A DNA stretch of 64,000 nucleotides from Pithys albifrons albifrons (lineage: Eukaryota; Chordata; Aves; Passeriformes; Thamnophilidae): positions 1,798,001-1,862,000 of the forward strand of contig NC_092480.1 in assembly GCF_047495875.1 (NCBI RefSeq), given 5' to 3'. Every line of letters starts with the position of its first letter. Within the stretch, counting starts at the first letter, position 1. Below the pieces are notes generated by a model. That model had not been told where the DNA came from and searched no databases. It saw only the letters and a program-made list of their open reading frames with translations. Position numbers and translations under genes: made by a program. Positions 12,780 through 25,000 of this stretch are shown here, in pieces.

Positions 12780-13042
12780 CCCCGAGCCCAGCCCCGCATC
12801 TCGCCAGGCGCGGCGTTGCCGTGGGAACAACGCGGTGACATCTCCAGTAACTCCCTCCCGAGCATGCCCAATGTGAGCCTGGACTTGGGCTCAACTCTCC
12901 TTGCTGCACAGATGGGACCATGAGAGCGGCTCCCCAGCAGCTCCCAGCCTTTGTCTTGGCGAGGAGGAGGAGGGAGAAGCGGTGCCCGGCGCTGCCCGGT
13001 GCCCCCTGAGCCCCCCGCCCGCCCCGGCGCTCCCCGAGGACG
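12780..13042 (+). promoter_or_regulatory. DIXDC1: DIXDC1 long-isoform promoter/5' UTR region
   Basis: CpG content rises sharply from about 12780 to the start codon at 13043. GTTGCCGTGGGAAC at 12815-12828 differs from the RFX X-box palindrome GTTGCCATGGCAAC at two positions. The transcription start is not resolvable, and the first-exon triplication downstream means start sites could also lie between the exon copies. Confidence 0.45.
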
Positions 13043-16000
13043 ATGCTCGCCTGCTTGGCCAGGGGGAATTTGCTGGATATTCTCCAGGAGGGCTTCACGG
13101 AGGTAAAAAACCAAATTCCACGCTGCCAAACCCTCTCAGGCACCTCCTTGAGTGGTTTTGAGCAGCTTTGCCAGGAATTGTTGCGTTCCCGCTGCTTTGG
13201 GTGAGCAAAGGAGGAAAACGAGGGAGATCCCGCAGGACGATGCTCGCCTGCTTGGCCAGGGGGAATTTACTGGATATTCTCCAGGAGGGCTTCACAGAGG
13301 TAAAAATAAAAATTCCACGCTGCCAAAACCTCTCGGGCACCTCCTTGAGTGGCTGTGCCAGGAATTGTTGCCTTCCCTCTGCTTTGGAGGAGCAGAGTCG
13401 GAGGAAAATGAGTGAAATCCCGGCAGGACGATGCTCGCCTGCTTGGCCGGGGGGATTTTATCGGGTGTTCTCCAGGAGGGCTTCACAGAGGTAAAAACCC
13501 CAAAATTCCACGCTGCCAACACCTCTCAGGCACCTCCTTGAGTGGGTTTGCCAGGAATTGTTGCGTTCCGGTGCTTTGGGTGAGCAGAGGAGGAGGAAAC
13601 GAGAGAGATCCCGGGCTGGGATGTTGGGAGGAGGGAGCGCAGAGTTCTGAACCGCAGCCAGGTCGCGTTATTCCAATTCCATTCTGTCCTGGTTTTTCCA
13701 GCGGTTTGTGGCTGTTTCGCGGCTGGTTGTTTTTAGCTCGGGGTTTTTATTCTCTCCTCGGTGCTTTACGGTCCTGGCAGTGGATTTTGGGAATGCAGAA
13801 GGCTCCGGAGCGCAGTTTGTTGTGTGGAACTGAGCGTGCTCTGCTCGGTGTGTGGTGTTGGTGTGTCTGGAGGTTGTAAATCTGCTCTGAGGACTCGTAT
13901 TTCTTGGGAGAGGCTGACAAAGGGCAGGATGACTGGGGGTTTTTTTTCCCCGTGTTTTGCTGTAATTTGAATCTCTGCAGGATGGAAATTCAATTTGGTC
14001 AGGAAAATGTAATCTTTAAAGTGATCTTTATTTGCTTACTCTGCTGTAAGGAGAGTAATAAGTCATAAAATAAGGAGAAGTACCAATCCCAGAGGTGGGA
14101 ATCCTGAATGGGGAGGGCAGTAGGGCAAAGAATTAGTTCTGTTGGACTCTTTGTGGACTCATTACAAAATGCTGGAGCATGATCTGAGGAGCTGAAAGGG
14201 GAGAAAAACTGTGGGGGCTTTTAAAACCACAGAGTGCCTGCAATTTCCTTCCTCACTTGGTGGCAGGGCCAGTCTCTTGGGGTATTTTATTCTCTCTCAG
14301 AGCACAGAGTTTCATTTTGCTCAGTGTTCAGTGATTCCTCAGCCCTGCAGAGCTCGGCCCCCACCTGAGTGTTCTGCCCCCACGACCCACTGACAGACCA
14401 GGAACATCGTGCTGGGCTCCAGAGCACAGGGGAAACAAACTGGGGGTGAAACTTGAGCCTCCCAGCTCAGCCACAGCCCTGCTTCGACTGCTCAGCGTGG
14501 CTGGAAATGCTCCCTCCCCTCCTCCACAGAGCATCGGGCTCATTTTTAGCCAGCAAAGGTCTTGGTTTAGCTCAAGCTCACACTTCCTGTGCTTGGGGGC
14601 AGCAGATGCTCCTCAGGCATAAACAAATAATAACCTGTGTACTGATAATATAATTAATGGAGGGATGACAGGTCAGTGGTGTTCAGTGCTGGGCCCACCC
14701 TGGCTGTCTGGTTGTGCCCATCTGTAGGAAAACTGTCCCTCTCCCACCATAAAACCAGATCCACTCTCACGTCCCCCACTCTCTGCCACATCACACACTT
14801 CAGCTTGAACCAAAAGTAAAACTCAGCTCAGTTTTGCAAGTGCAGAACCTGCACCACAGAGAGAGAAAGGGACTCGACAGGGACGTGCATCACATCACAG
14901 ACATGGCTGGAAATGAGGAGGAACCCCCTAATTCCATGGCTGGTGTAATCCAGCAATTCTGCATCCTCCCCCATCTCCCTCTGCCTTTGGTGCTTATTTA
15001 CAGGAATTCCTGGATGTGAAAGAGCATCCCAAGGTGTGTGATCCCAGCACAGCCCTCTGACACTGGTGACCAAACCTCATGTTTGGGTGTAAAATCAGGC
15101 TCAAGAGAAGAAATGAGACCTAATCCCACACAGTGGGTTGGAATATTGCAGCAATTTCCTTGCTGATCCACTGCCTGTTCTTCAGTGGGGCACCTTTCCT
15201 GCCAGGTGACTCTTTTGGTGACCAGAAACCTTGAAACACAAACACAAATCTGTGCATTAGTGCACACAGAGAGGTTCCTGGCAAGCTCCAGGGTGTGTGT
15301 GCACACATCAGGTGTACCCTACACATGCCTGGGACCTGGAGGCCAGGGGTGGTTCCACTTTCTCCAGGAATATCGACTGTGTGTCTCTGTCTGACAGTTT
15401 TGGGCAATAATCCGTGCCTGAGAAGTTCCCCAGCACAGGCAGGACACTCCAGGCAGGTTTCTTTTGTTCCTTTGGTTTGTTCTCCCTCTCTGTCCATCCT
15501 TCTGAGTGAGAGCCACCCCATCAGCCCAATTATCTCATAATTAGGGCTGGAGAATTCAGTGTGTTTGTCCCTTCTGCAGCTACAGCCTGTTCTGCTGCAC
15601 AGGTCGTGTGGGACTGATATTTTCTCCCTGAGGAGCAGAATCCCAGCCTGTAAACTGCAGTGGAAATGCCCTTCCCTTCCACAGTCCTTGGCCAAAATAC
15701 CTGGTGGTCTCTGCCACCTGCAGCCCCCAAAGCAGGAGGATGTTGTTTGCTGTGGAAGTGCAGCCCAGTCCCGTGGGCACCACTCAGCTCCTGCCCCTCG
15801 CTCATTAATGGACTGCCCTGGCTGGAAGGAGTTGCTCTGCTGTTTGTCAGGCTCTTCCCCTGCTCTGAGGCAGCCAAATAATTCAGTGCCACAGCTGGAT
15901 GGTGCCGTGGGGCTGTGTGGCTGCTAAAGCAGCAGTTTATAATGAAAGGAACCCCAGAGAGCAGGGGCTCCTCTGTAGTGGCTCTGCCCATGTGGCCTCA

Positions 16001-19000
16001 GCCTGTTCTCTCTCCTCAGGGAAATGCAATTTATTTGAGAGATGTGTTGACATTTCTGTCACTTCTTTAAAACAGATGGTGCACAGAGAACTGTGTCAGA
16101 AACAGCCCTGACAGCTCCAAGACATCACTGTGCCTGTATTTTAAAAATAATATACCTTCTTTTCAAGCTCATTTCCTCTGGCAAACTTAATTATGTAGCT
16201 TCTTGTGTGCACTGAGTCATTTAAAATAGCTATTTCTTCCCCCCTGAGATTACATTGAACAAACAATCCACTCCAGAGAGGATGTGATGGCAAGGAATTT
16301 TTTAAGAGCCCAAGCAGAGGTTGGGTTTGAAATCAGGGTCTCCAAACAGGAGCAAAGTGAAATTCAGGGATCCCACACAAGGCTGTGCTTTGAAGTGGAA
16401 ATACCTGCCCGTTTCTAGGTGAGAACTGGCACACAGGAGGTGCTGCAGGACAGGCAGGGCTGTGTCTTCTCTGCTCTCACCAAGTGGTTCATGGATATTT
16501 CCCCTCAAGCAGTGGATTCTCAGCCATCTGCAGTGGGTGATTCCTGATTTCCCCCAGTCTCTCCCTGTCACTGCTCAGGGTTTGCTGCATCCTATGGGAA
16601 TGGAGGTGGTGAGATGCCATCCTTTCTCCTGGCCCTGGGAACTGCCCTGCCTTTGGTTTGGGTTTGCTTTGCTGGCTGGAGCTGCTCTTGCTGCTGCCTG
16701 GCTCTGTTCCCCTGATCTGTGATAAACAGGGCTCTGCTGCCCTGATCCCCCAGCAGGAACTTGCACTGGCCCTGGCCCTGCAGGGACTGCTATTTCTGGC
16801 TAAGAGGATTCTCCAGGAGAGCTGGTTTGACTTCTGGCTCCCTCAGCCCATCAGGGGCAGCCCAAGGGCTCCCTGTCGTGGTGAATCCCCTGAGTTTCTC
16901 TGAACACACAAAGCTCTCTAGAGAAGCTGCTGTTTCCCACAGTGGGGCCAAGTCTCCTCTCCCCTCAGCTTGGGTTTGGTGGGACTGAGGGTGTTTTACA
17001 GCCTCTCTACCCTGTTAAAGCCACGGGGTGGTCAGGCCACACTTGGCTAAAGCTGGGGCTGAAGAACCATTTGAACCTTTCCAAGTTTCTGTCAGGGCTG
17101 CAAGAGGCTGAGTTGTGACTCAAGCCCAGAAACCCACCTGGGGTTCCCCACACCTGGATTTACACACAGATCTGCCCCAGCAGGCAGTTTTGTGCTCCAG
17201 CAGGAATTCTCACCCATTTCCCCCCAACCCTCATGCCTGGCCAGCAGCAGGACTGTCAGCAAGGGCAGGCTGTGTTTGCTGCCCTGTAGGATTAGGGTGG
17301 AGCAGTTGGGATTCAATCCCTGGTCCCCTGTGTGTCTCAGCCAGGCTGTCCTTTGCTGTCCCTTGCCTGGGTGTATTCCAGAGCATCTGCACAGTAACAT
17401 TCAAGAGTTCTTGGTATCAAACCTTTTTCCAAGGCACTTAAAAATTCCTACAGCTGCTTTATGGCCAGAAACTGAGGCTGCCACACCCACAGCGAGTCAC
17501 TGGCAGAGGGAAGGGAAGAGTCTGTGTCCTAAAGGTACCTTTTAGTGCCCTTCAGGGAGCCTCACTGGGTGTCCCTTCCCTAAAGGGAAGTTCTGGCCAG
17601 GTGGGGGTTGGTCTCTTCTCCCAGGCACTCAGCAATAGGACAAGGGGGCACGATGGGCACAAGATCTGCCAGGGGAAACTGAAGTTGGAGATCAGGAAAA
17701 AATTCTTTGCAGAGAGAGTGCTCAGGGATTGGAATGGGCTGCCCAGAGAGGGGGTGGATTCCCCATCCCTGGAGGTTTTTCAGCTGAGCTTGGCCGTGGC
17801 ACTGAGTGCCATGATCTGGTAAAGGGACTGGAGTTGGACCAAGGGTTGGACTTGATGATCTCAGAGGTCTTTTCCAACCCAATCCATTCTATGATTCCCC
17901 TTTTCCCCAGCTGGGAGGCTCCTGCCTGCAGAATTCCCTGTGCTCAGGCTCCCCCTGCTCAGGGCTGGTGGCTGCATCCTGCTACAGAAGGAACAATGCT
18001 CCTTTTCTTCCCCAGAGCATCAGGGAATGTCTCAGTGCAGCCTGTTTTGACAGACCTTAGACTCTGTTTGGGTGTAGTGGAACCCTTTGATAATTCAGGG
18101 TGAATCATGTGCTCCAAAGTCCCAGCACTTTGCAGTCAAAGCTCTCTTGTGGCTCAGCTTTTTGCCACTATTTTCCCTGTATTTTTGCCTGGCACAGAAA
18201 CGTTGCCTGGCTGGGAAAAGGGCCTCAAATACCCACTGAGCAGAACTCCTCCAGATGTGGGTGGTGCTCCTGGGTCAGGGTCTGGCATTTGCATTGCTGA
18301 GCTCTTCCAAAACACAGAATTAATAAAATACCAGTGTGTTTAGGCACAGGTAAGGATGACTTCATCCTGTCCTGGAAGCTGGAGGTCTCTGGAATGGAGC
18401 AGGACAGCCCTTGGCTTTATGAGAAGTGAAAATCAAAGTGGAACAAATTATTTAAGGAGCTGGAGTGGAATTGGACCTTGGTGTTTAACACATAAGCTCT
18501 TCCTGTTAATGGGTAAAGGACTGGGACATACGTGGAAAACTTTGCAGTCCAAAATCCCATGTCCTGCTGGACAGTTGAGCACTCTGGGAATGGACAAGTT
18601 CAGCTTTAGAGTTTTGTGGAAGAGAAATTCTGTGGGTGCTGAAGGTTGTTCTGGCACCACTCTGGGTGGTTTGCACTGTTGGAGGCATCTCAATACACTC
18701 AACAGCCTGAATCCCATTTAGAGGGGAAAAAAAATCTTCTGCTGAGAGAAACATTCTCTTTGCTTGTGAGTGTTTTGTTTTTCGCTTCTACAAACAACAA
18801 CAAAATGAACAAAAATAATCATCCAAGTGGAGGGACGCCGGGTGGAAAATTCCAGCTCCCCTCTAATTAAGGTGATGTCAGAAAGCTTAGAAATCACACA
18901 AGGCCTTAAACAGCACGTCCTGATGCAATTAGGCTGCTGCAGACAGTGGGGTCAGTGCTCTGAGCTGAGGGAACACTGACAGCCTTTCATCCTGGGACCA

Positions 19001-22000
19001 GCCCCTGGCACGAGGGCTCTCGTTGCTGACCTTGTTAGACCTGGGGCTGGGCACTGTCCTAACAGGGAATAAAGGAAAGGAGCAGGAAAGATTCGGAAAA
19101 GCATCACTCCAGCAGGATGATTCCCTAAATCCAATAAGGATAGATTCAAATTCATCACATTAATGTAGGGGAGTAAGTTGTTTCTAGAAGCAGAGGGTGC
19201 CTTGGGAATGAATCTGCAGTAGGATGACAGCAAGGAGGTCAAGCCCTTGGGAGGCTGAAGAATGATTTTAACCAGGGACAAAGACTTGTCCAACACCAAA
19301 GTGTGCAATGCCACAATCCCAGAGAGGTGCAAATTAACCTTCCCCACTGGAAGGTGGATGGCACTGATAATAAAGCACAGGGAGCACAGCAAGGCATTGT
19401 GACCCACCAAATTCCCTGGCCTGACTGAGGGGTGAGAGGGACAAACAGGAGCCCTCAGCAACAGGGGGGGTCAAATCCTGCTCTGAGATGTCCCTCTGAA
19501 ATACTGACCTGGGATTTGTCAGTGGAACTGGGATGGGAAGTTCAGGTAGTCCCTAAAACCTTGTTTTGAAAATCTTCTCCTGCCCTGCAAAGTCTTCCAG
19601 AGTGACTTGGATCTGTTCACCCTGGGGTGACCTGCCTGGGAGCTGAAGCAGCCTGGCCTCTAAACTCCTCCAGGTAAGGGAGCTGCTCTTCCCTGGCAAG
19701 GTACAGGTAAATGTGGCTTTTTTTGGAACACAAAGCTGTGTTAATGTAAACAGGATAAAGCTTAACTCCACCATAATCCTAATAATGTGTGTTCTCTGTA
19801 GTAAACTTTACTTTAAAGGCTGTTTTCCTTCTGAAAAATTCTGGGTTTGAATGAAATGTTGATGGGGAGGAGAGCAGTGAGAGCCTTGACCAAGGGCAGG
19901 ATTCCACTGAGCAGGAGCTCAGACCAGAGTGCAGGGAGAAGGGTTCCCAGTGGGAACACTTTGGGATGTGTTTCCCACCTCCTGTTTTGTCCCCAACCTT
20001 TTTTTGTCCTCCTTGGAGCCTTGTTGACTAAGAGGGGCTGAGACTGTGTGAGCCTGGATGGGGCAAGTGTTCCATCTGAGCTGCTCTTTGCCTTTTGGTC
20101 ACTTTTGCCAGATGGGGTTTTGTGCTGATCAGAGGGAGTGTGTGGGTATTTCTGTGCCCAAGGGCAGGCTCAGGAGCGTTGCAGGGGTGGGATGGGATGG
20201 AGTGTGTGGGCATTTCTGTGCCCGGTGCAGGCTCAGGGCTGTTCCAGGGGTGGGATGGGATGGAGTGTGTGGGTATTTCTGTGCCCGAGTGCAGGCTCAG
20301 GTCTGCTCCAGGAGTGGAACAGGATGGAGTGGGTGGGTATTTCTGTGCCCAGCTGCAGGCTCAGGGGTGTTCCAGGAGTGGGATGGGATGGAGTGTGTGG
20401 GCATTTCTGTGCCCGGTGCAGGCTCAGGGCTGTTCCAGGAGTGGAACAGGATGAGGTGTGTGGGTATCTTTGTGCCCAGGTGCAGGCTCAGGGCTGTTCC
20501 TGACTGGGTTTGCAGAGCTGCTGTTCCCAGGGCAGGACAGCCTGGAAACCCCTTGTTTTCTCAGTGCTGGAAGGTGGCACCTGGAATACTTTCCAGAGCA
20601 GATGGCAGGGATGATCCACCCAAGCAGCAGATCACAGAGCCCTGGGAGCTCTCAGGTCTGGCCTGGGGTTTGAAACAAATGCAATTCTGAGGGTGTGAAA
20701 CAAGTCTGACACATAGTTTAGGTTCTGATTCCTTGAGTGGTGCTGTGGCTGAGGACCAAGCCTTGTGTTGAAGGCCTGGCCCACACAGTCCTTACTGGTC
20801 CCAGTTTGTGCCAGTTGCTGGGGAAGCCACAGAGGGTGGTGAAGCAAAGCATTTTTGGCCCTCCAGCTTAAAAATGAGCACTGGGATTTCTGCTGAGCAG
20901 CTTGGGGGCTTTTCCCTTCATGCATTTAACAGCACTTGGCCATTTTTAGGTCACTAAACTTTCATGTCTGTTATTTTCTTGGTTGAGTCACATGCTCCCC
21001 TCAGCTGCCAGAAGTGACAGCTTATTCCTTGGATGTTTGAGCTTTGCAGCAATCCAAGTCTCTTGCTAAAGTCATTAGATCCAGGGTCTGGATACAGCAG
21101 GAAATGCTGATCAGTCCAACTGTCTGAACTTCTGCAGGAAAATCTTGTGCTTTAGTGGGAAAATCCCCAAACCAAGCAACAAAGTCAGTCTGTTAATGAA
21201 GTGTAAGTCTGCAGTAATACAGCAGCACTGCTGTGACATTACTTTGTGCTGGTGACTTTGATATTCCATTGCCTCAAAAGCCTCCTTTTAATGCTCAGAG
21301 TTTAAAATGTAAGTGCCCTGGGATTTAGGAATGACTTTTTTCTAATAATAACAGTGACAACCTCTTCATGCTTTTAAGAGATAGAGACTCAAAGCTTGCC
21401 AAAAATGCTTTCTTATGAATGCATGAAGAATGTTCTGAGAAAAGGAACAGGAAACAAACTGCTCAGTGAAAGGGCCTTTTTTTGCCTGTAAATGAGACAG
21501 AAGTGTCTGGGAGGAAGAGCCTACAGAGTCCTACACAAACTGCAGGTTTTCTGTGGGCTGGAAGGGGCTGTGTCCTTGTGGAATTAGTACCAGTGTGTAA
21601 AATGGTTTGGAAAAGCAGAAAATAAAGGCCTGTGGAGCTGGGCTGACAAACCTGTCACCACTTCAGCCAAAGCAGAGCCTGCAGAGCCCATCCCTGTGGC
21701 AGGGCAGGGCTGCTCCAGCAAACAGGCATCACGTCTGCCCTTTCTGCTCCCTTTTGCCCCAGCCAGGCAGGCAGCCCCCAACTCACATCCCCTCTCAGCT
21801 CTCCAGCCCTGCTGAGTGAGCAGAACTGATTGAACTCAGGGCCAGGCCCCTTCCTGAGCCAGCAGAGTGAGCCATGTGTGATTAAAGCTGGATTTCCTAT
21901 GTCAGGATAATTAAGAGTGAAGCTGTGACCAGATTGTGACTTGGATGGGCTGTAAAAGCATCAACTCTGACTTTGCTGAGATAATGTGGAGTGGGGACTT

Positions 22001-25000
22001 GAAACCTGCTGTGTTGGCAGAATAATGGGAAGCTGAGTGAAAAGAGAGGTAATCCCATCAATGGATCAGTTTGTTCACCCTCCATGTCCCACACCACCCT
22101 GGCCAAAGGGATTTCAGTGTCCCCAGCAGCCCCACTCACCATGGGAGGGTCACAGAGAGGGGGGAAAGGGAAAGGCCACCTGAATTTGCTCTTTGCCTTT
22201 TGATCACTTTTGCCAAATGGGTTTTTGTGCTGACCAGAAACCTGAGTTTGTTCCCTGGTCTTTCCCTCCTGGCAACACACATAGCCATGGGAAGGAGCAT
22301 CCTGGAGATCCTGCTGGGAAAGGCACTGCTCCCTGGGAGCATCCTGGAGATCCTGCTGGACAGGCACTGCTCCCTGGGAGCATCCTGGACATGCTGCTGG
22401 ACAGGCACTGCTCCCTGGGAGCATCCTGGAGATCCTGCTGGACAGGCACTGCTCCCTGGGAGCATCCTGGACATGCTGCTGGACAGGCACTGCTCCCTGG
22501 GAGCATCCTGGACATCCTGCTGGACAGGCACTGCTCTCTGGGAGCATCCTGGAGTACCTGCTGGACAGGCACTGCTCTCTGGGAGCATCCTGGACATCCT
22601 GCTGGACAGGCACTGCTCCTTGGGAGCATCCTGGACATCCTGCTGGACAGGCACTGCTCCCTGGGAGCATCCTGGACATCCTGCTGGACAGGCACTGCTC
22701 CCTGGGAGCATCCTGGACATCCTGCTGGACAGGCACTGCTCCCTGGGAGCATCCTGGACATCCTGCTGGACAGGCACTGCTCTCTGGGAGCATCCTGGAG
22801 TACCTGCTGGACAGGTACTGCTCCCTGGGAGCATCCTGGAGTACCTGCTGGACAGGCACTGCTCCCTGGGAGCATCCTGGAGATCCTGCTGGACAGGCAC
22901 TGCTCCTTGGGAGCATCCTGGAGTACCTGCTGGACAGGTACTGCTCCCTGGGAGCATCCTGGACATCCTGCTGGACAGACACTGCTCCCTGGGAGCATCC
23001 TGGAGATCCTGCTGGACAGGCACTGCTCCCTAGGAGCATCCTGGACATGCTGCTGGACAGGCACTGCCCCCTGGGAGCATCCTGGACATCCTGCTGGGAA
23101 AGGCACTGCTCCCTGGGAGCATCCTGGAGTACCTGCTGGACAGGCACTGCTCCCTGGGAGCATCCTGGAGTACCTGCTGGACAGGCACTGCTCCCTGGGA
23201 GCATCCTGGAGATCCTGCTGGACAGACACTGCTCCCTGGGAGCATCCTGGAGATCCTGCTGGACAGGCACTGCTCCTTGGGAGCATCCTGGAGTACCTGC
23301 TGGACAGACACTGCTCCCTGGGAGCATCCTGGAGATCCTGCTGGACAGGCACTGCCCCCTGGGAGCATCCTGGACATGCTGCTGGCCAGGCACTGCTCCC
23401 TGCTGTCACATCCTGTGGGTGCTGATGTACAGAAATGGAAACTGGGCCCTTGGAATGCTGATGCAGCTCCCAGGAGATGCAGGGGCTGTCCCAGATGAGC
23501 CTCTTGTCTCTGCCAGGAGATTTGTCCTGGCATGGTTTGCTTGGAAATAACACAGCATTCCTTGTTTCTGCATTGTGGGGTTTCTGCTTTCTTGATGTCT
23601 GGATAAAAATAGCCTGGATGTGGCACCAAGTGCTGAGAGAGAACAAATTATGGCACCAAAACTGAGGGGCTGACAGGGGGGCTTTGGCAAATCAGTGCCA
23701 CACAAAGCTCCTCTCCCAGCTGTGCTCAGCTCAGAGCCCTGTCCTGCCTGCTTGTTCTGCCTGCCCTGGCATGGCTGAGCTGCCCCATGGCATGCATTGA
23801 TGTCAGGCTTTGGGTTGAGACCTCTGGGCTTCGTTTCCAAGGGCAAAAGGCTGAGGTCTGTGGAGATGAAAGAGAAAACTGAGAGCTGTGTGACCTCCCC
23901 TGAAATGGCCGTGACGTGTGAGCGTTTTGGTTTCTATTTTCAGCAACAGCTCCAGGCATATGTGGCCTGGGTGAATTCCCAGCTGAAGAAGAAGCCAACA
24001 GTGAAGCCAGTCCAAGACCTGAGACAAGATCTGCGGGATGGAGTCACTCTTGCTCTGCTCATTGAGATTGTAGGTCAGTGATGCCATCTGGCACTGTTTT
24101 TCATCCTGCAGTTCTGGATCTGGTGTGGAGGAGGCTGCCTTGGCTCTGGCATCTGTCAGGCACCCTGGCAGATGTTCCTGATGGTGCCAGAGCTTGAGGG
24201 GCTGGGGCAGTGGCTGTGAAAGGAAACAATCACCAAGCAGACCATCAGTGCAATTCCATTAAAGCCCTTCTGGTTTAGAGGCTGTTACAACAGATGTGCT
24301 GAAACCTGTCAGGGGCCATATTAACTCCCACAAGGCTGGCACCTCCAAATAAACCCAGTACAGTCTCCAGCCCTGTTATCCCTGGGACTGGGCACCTTGT
24401 TAGCAGGACAAGAAGCCACATGTGGCTCCTGCAGTGCCCAGACTAGAGATCAGATCAGTCCCTGCACCTCCAGCAGCTCCTTTGATGGTACCCAGCACTT
24501 CAGTTCTCCTCTGACAAAGCTTTTCTCCCTCCTTTAGCTGGTGAGAAGCTCAGTGGCATTGAGGTCAACCCCGCCAGCCAGCAGGAGATGAGGGAAAATG
24601 TGGAGAAAGTCTTGCAGTTTGTGGCCTCAAAAAAGATCCGCATGCACCAGACATCAGCAAAAGGTACCACCCTGGGGGTGGCCAGAGGGGTTTGGCTGCT
24701 CAGAGCCTGTTCCTGGCTTTGTTTTCTGTCAAACTGGTAATGCATTAGTAGGTTAATGTGTTAGTTTGTGGGAGAGTTTGGGGGTTTTATCTCCTGTGGT
24801 TCTGTAAGTGGTTTGGGAGGAAGGACAGGGGTAGCAGCACAGAGCACTGAAACCAAAGTGCCTTTTCTTCTGCTCCTGAGCACTCAGAAGCTCAAGGAAT
24901 GGGGTAATGAGGAGCACAGACCCAGAATCTTTCACAAAAAGGATGTATAAACCTGCTACTGTGAAATGGAATCTCTGTGAGCAGGGAGGGGACCTGAGGC

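Larger units (their letters stand above)
13033..13615 (+). repeat. Tandem triplication (~195 bp unit) containing DIXDC1 exon 1
   Basis: Three head-to-tail copies have ATGs at 13043, 13240 and 13431 (spacings 197 and 191 bp). Each unit starts about 8-10 nt before the ATG. It includes the 60-nt exon, a GTAAAA donor, the CACGCTGCCAA and CACCTCCTTGAGTGG blocks, and CCAGGAATTGTTG, and ends in a GAGATCCC motif. The copies are highly similar, so the event looks fairly recent. Confidence 0.95.

Noticed and set aside
18952..19461. 169-codon minus-strand frame in DIXDC1 intron 1
   Set aside because: I considered a decayed retroelement, but no recognisable motif or flanking terminal repeat was found; it stays unassigned.
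22296..23403. Regular repeats resembling a CRISPR array
   Set aside because: The whole unit repeats with no unique spacers, and the setting is a vertebrate intron.
21897..23646. Open frames of 295-498 codons on both strands
   Set aside because: These are products of the 41-bp minisatellite, which lacks stops in most frames. No splice structure or family similarity.
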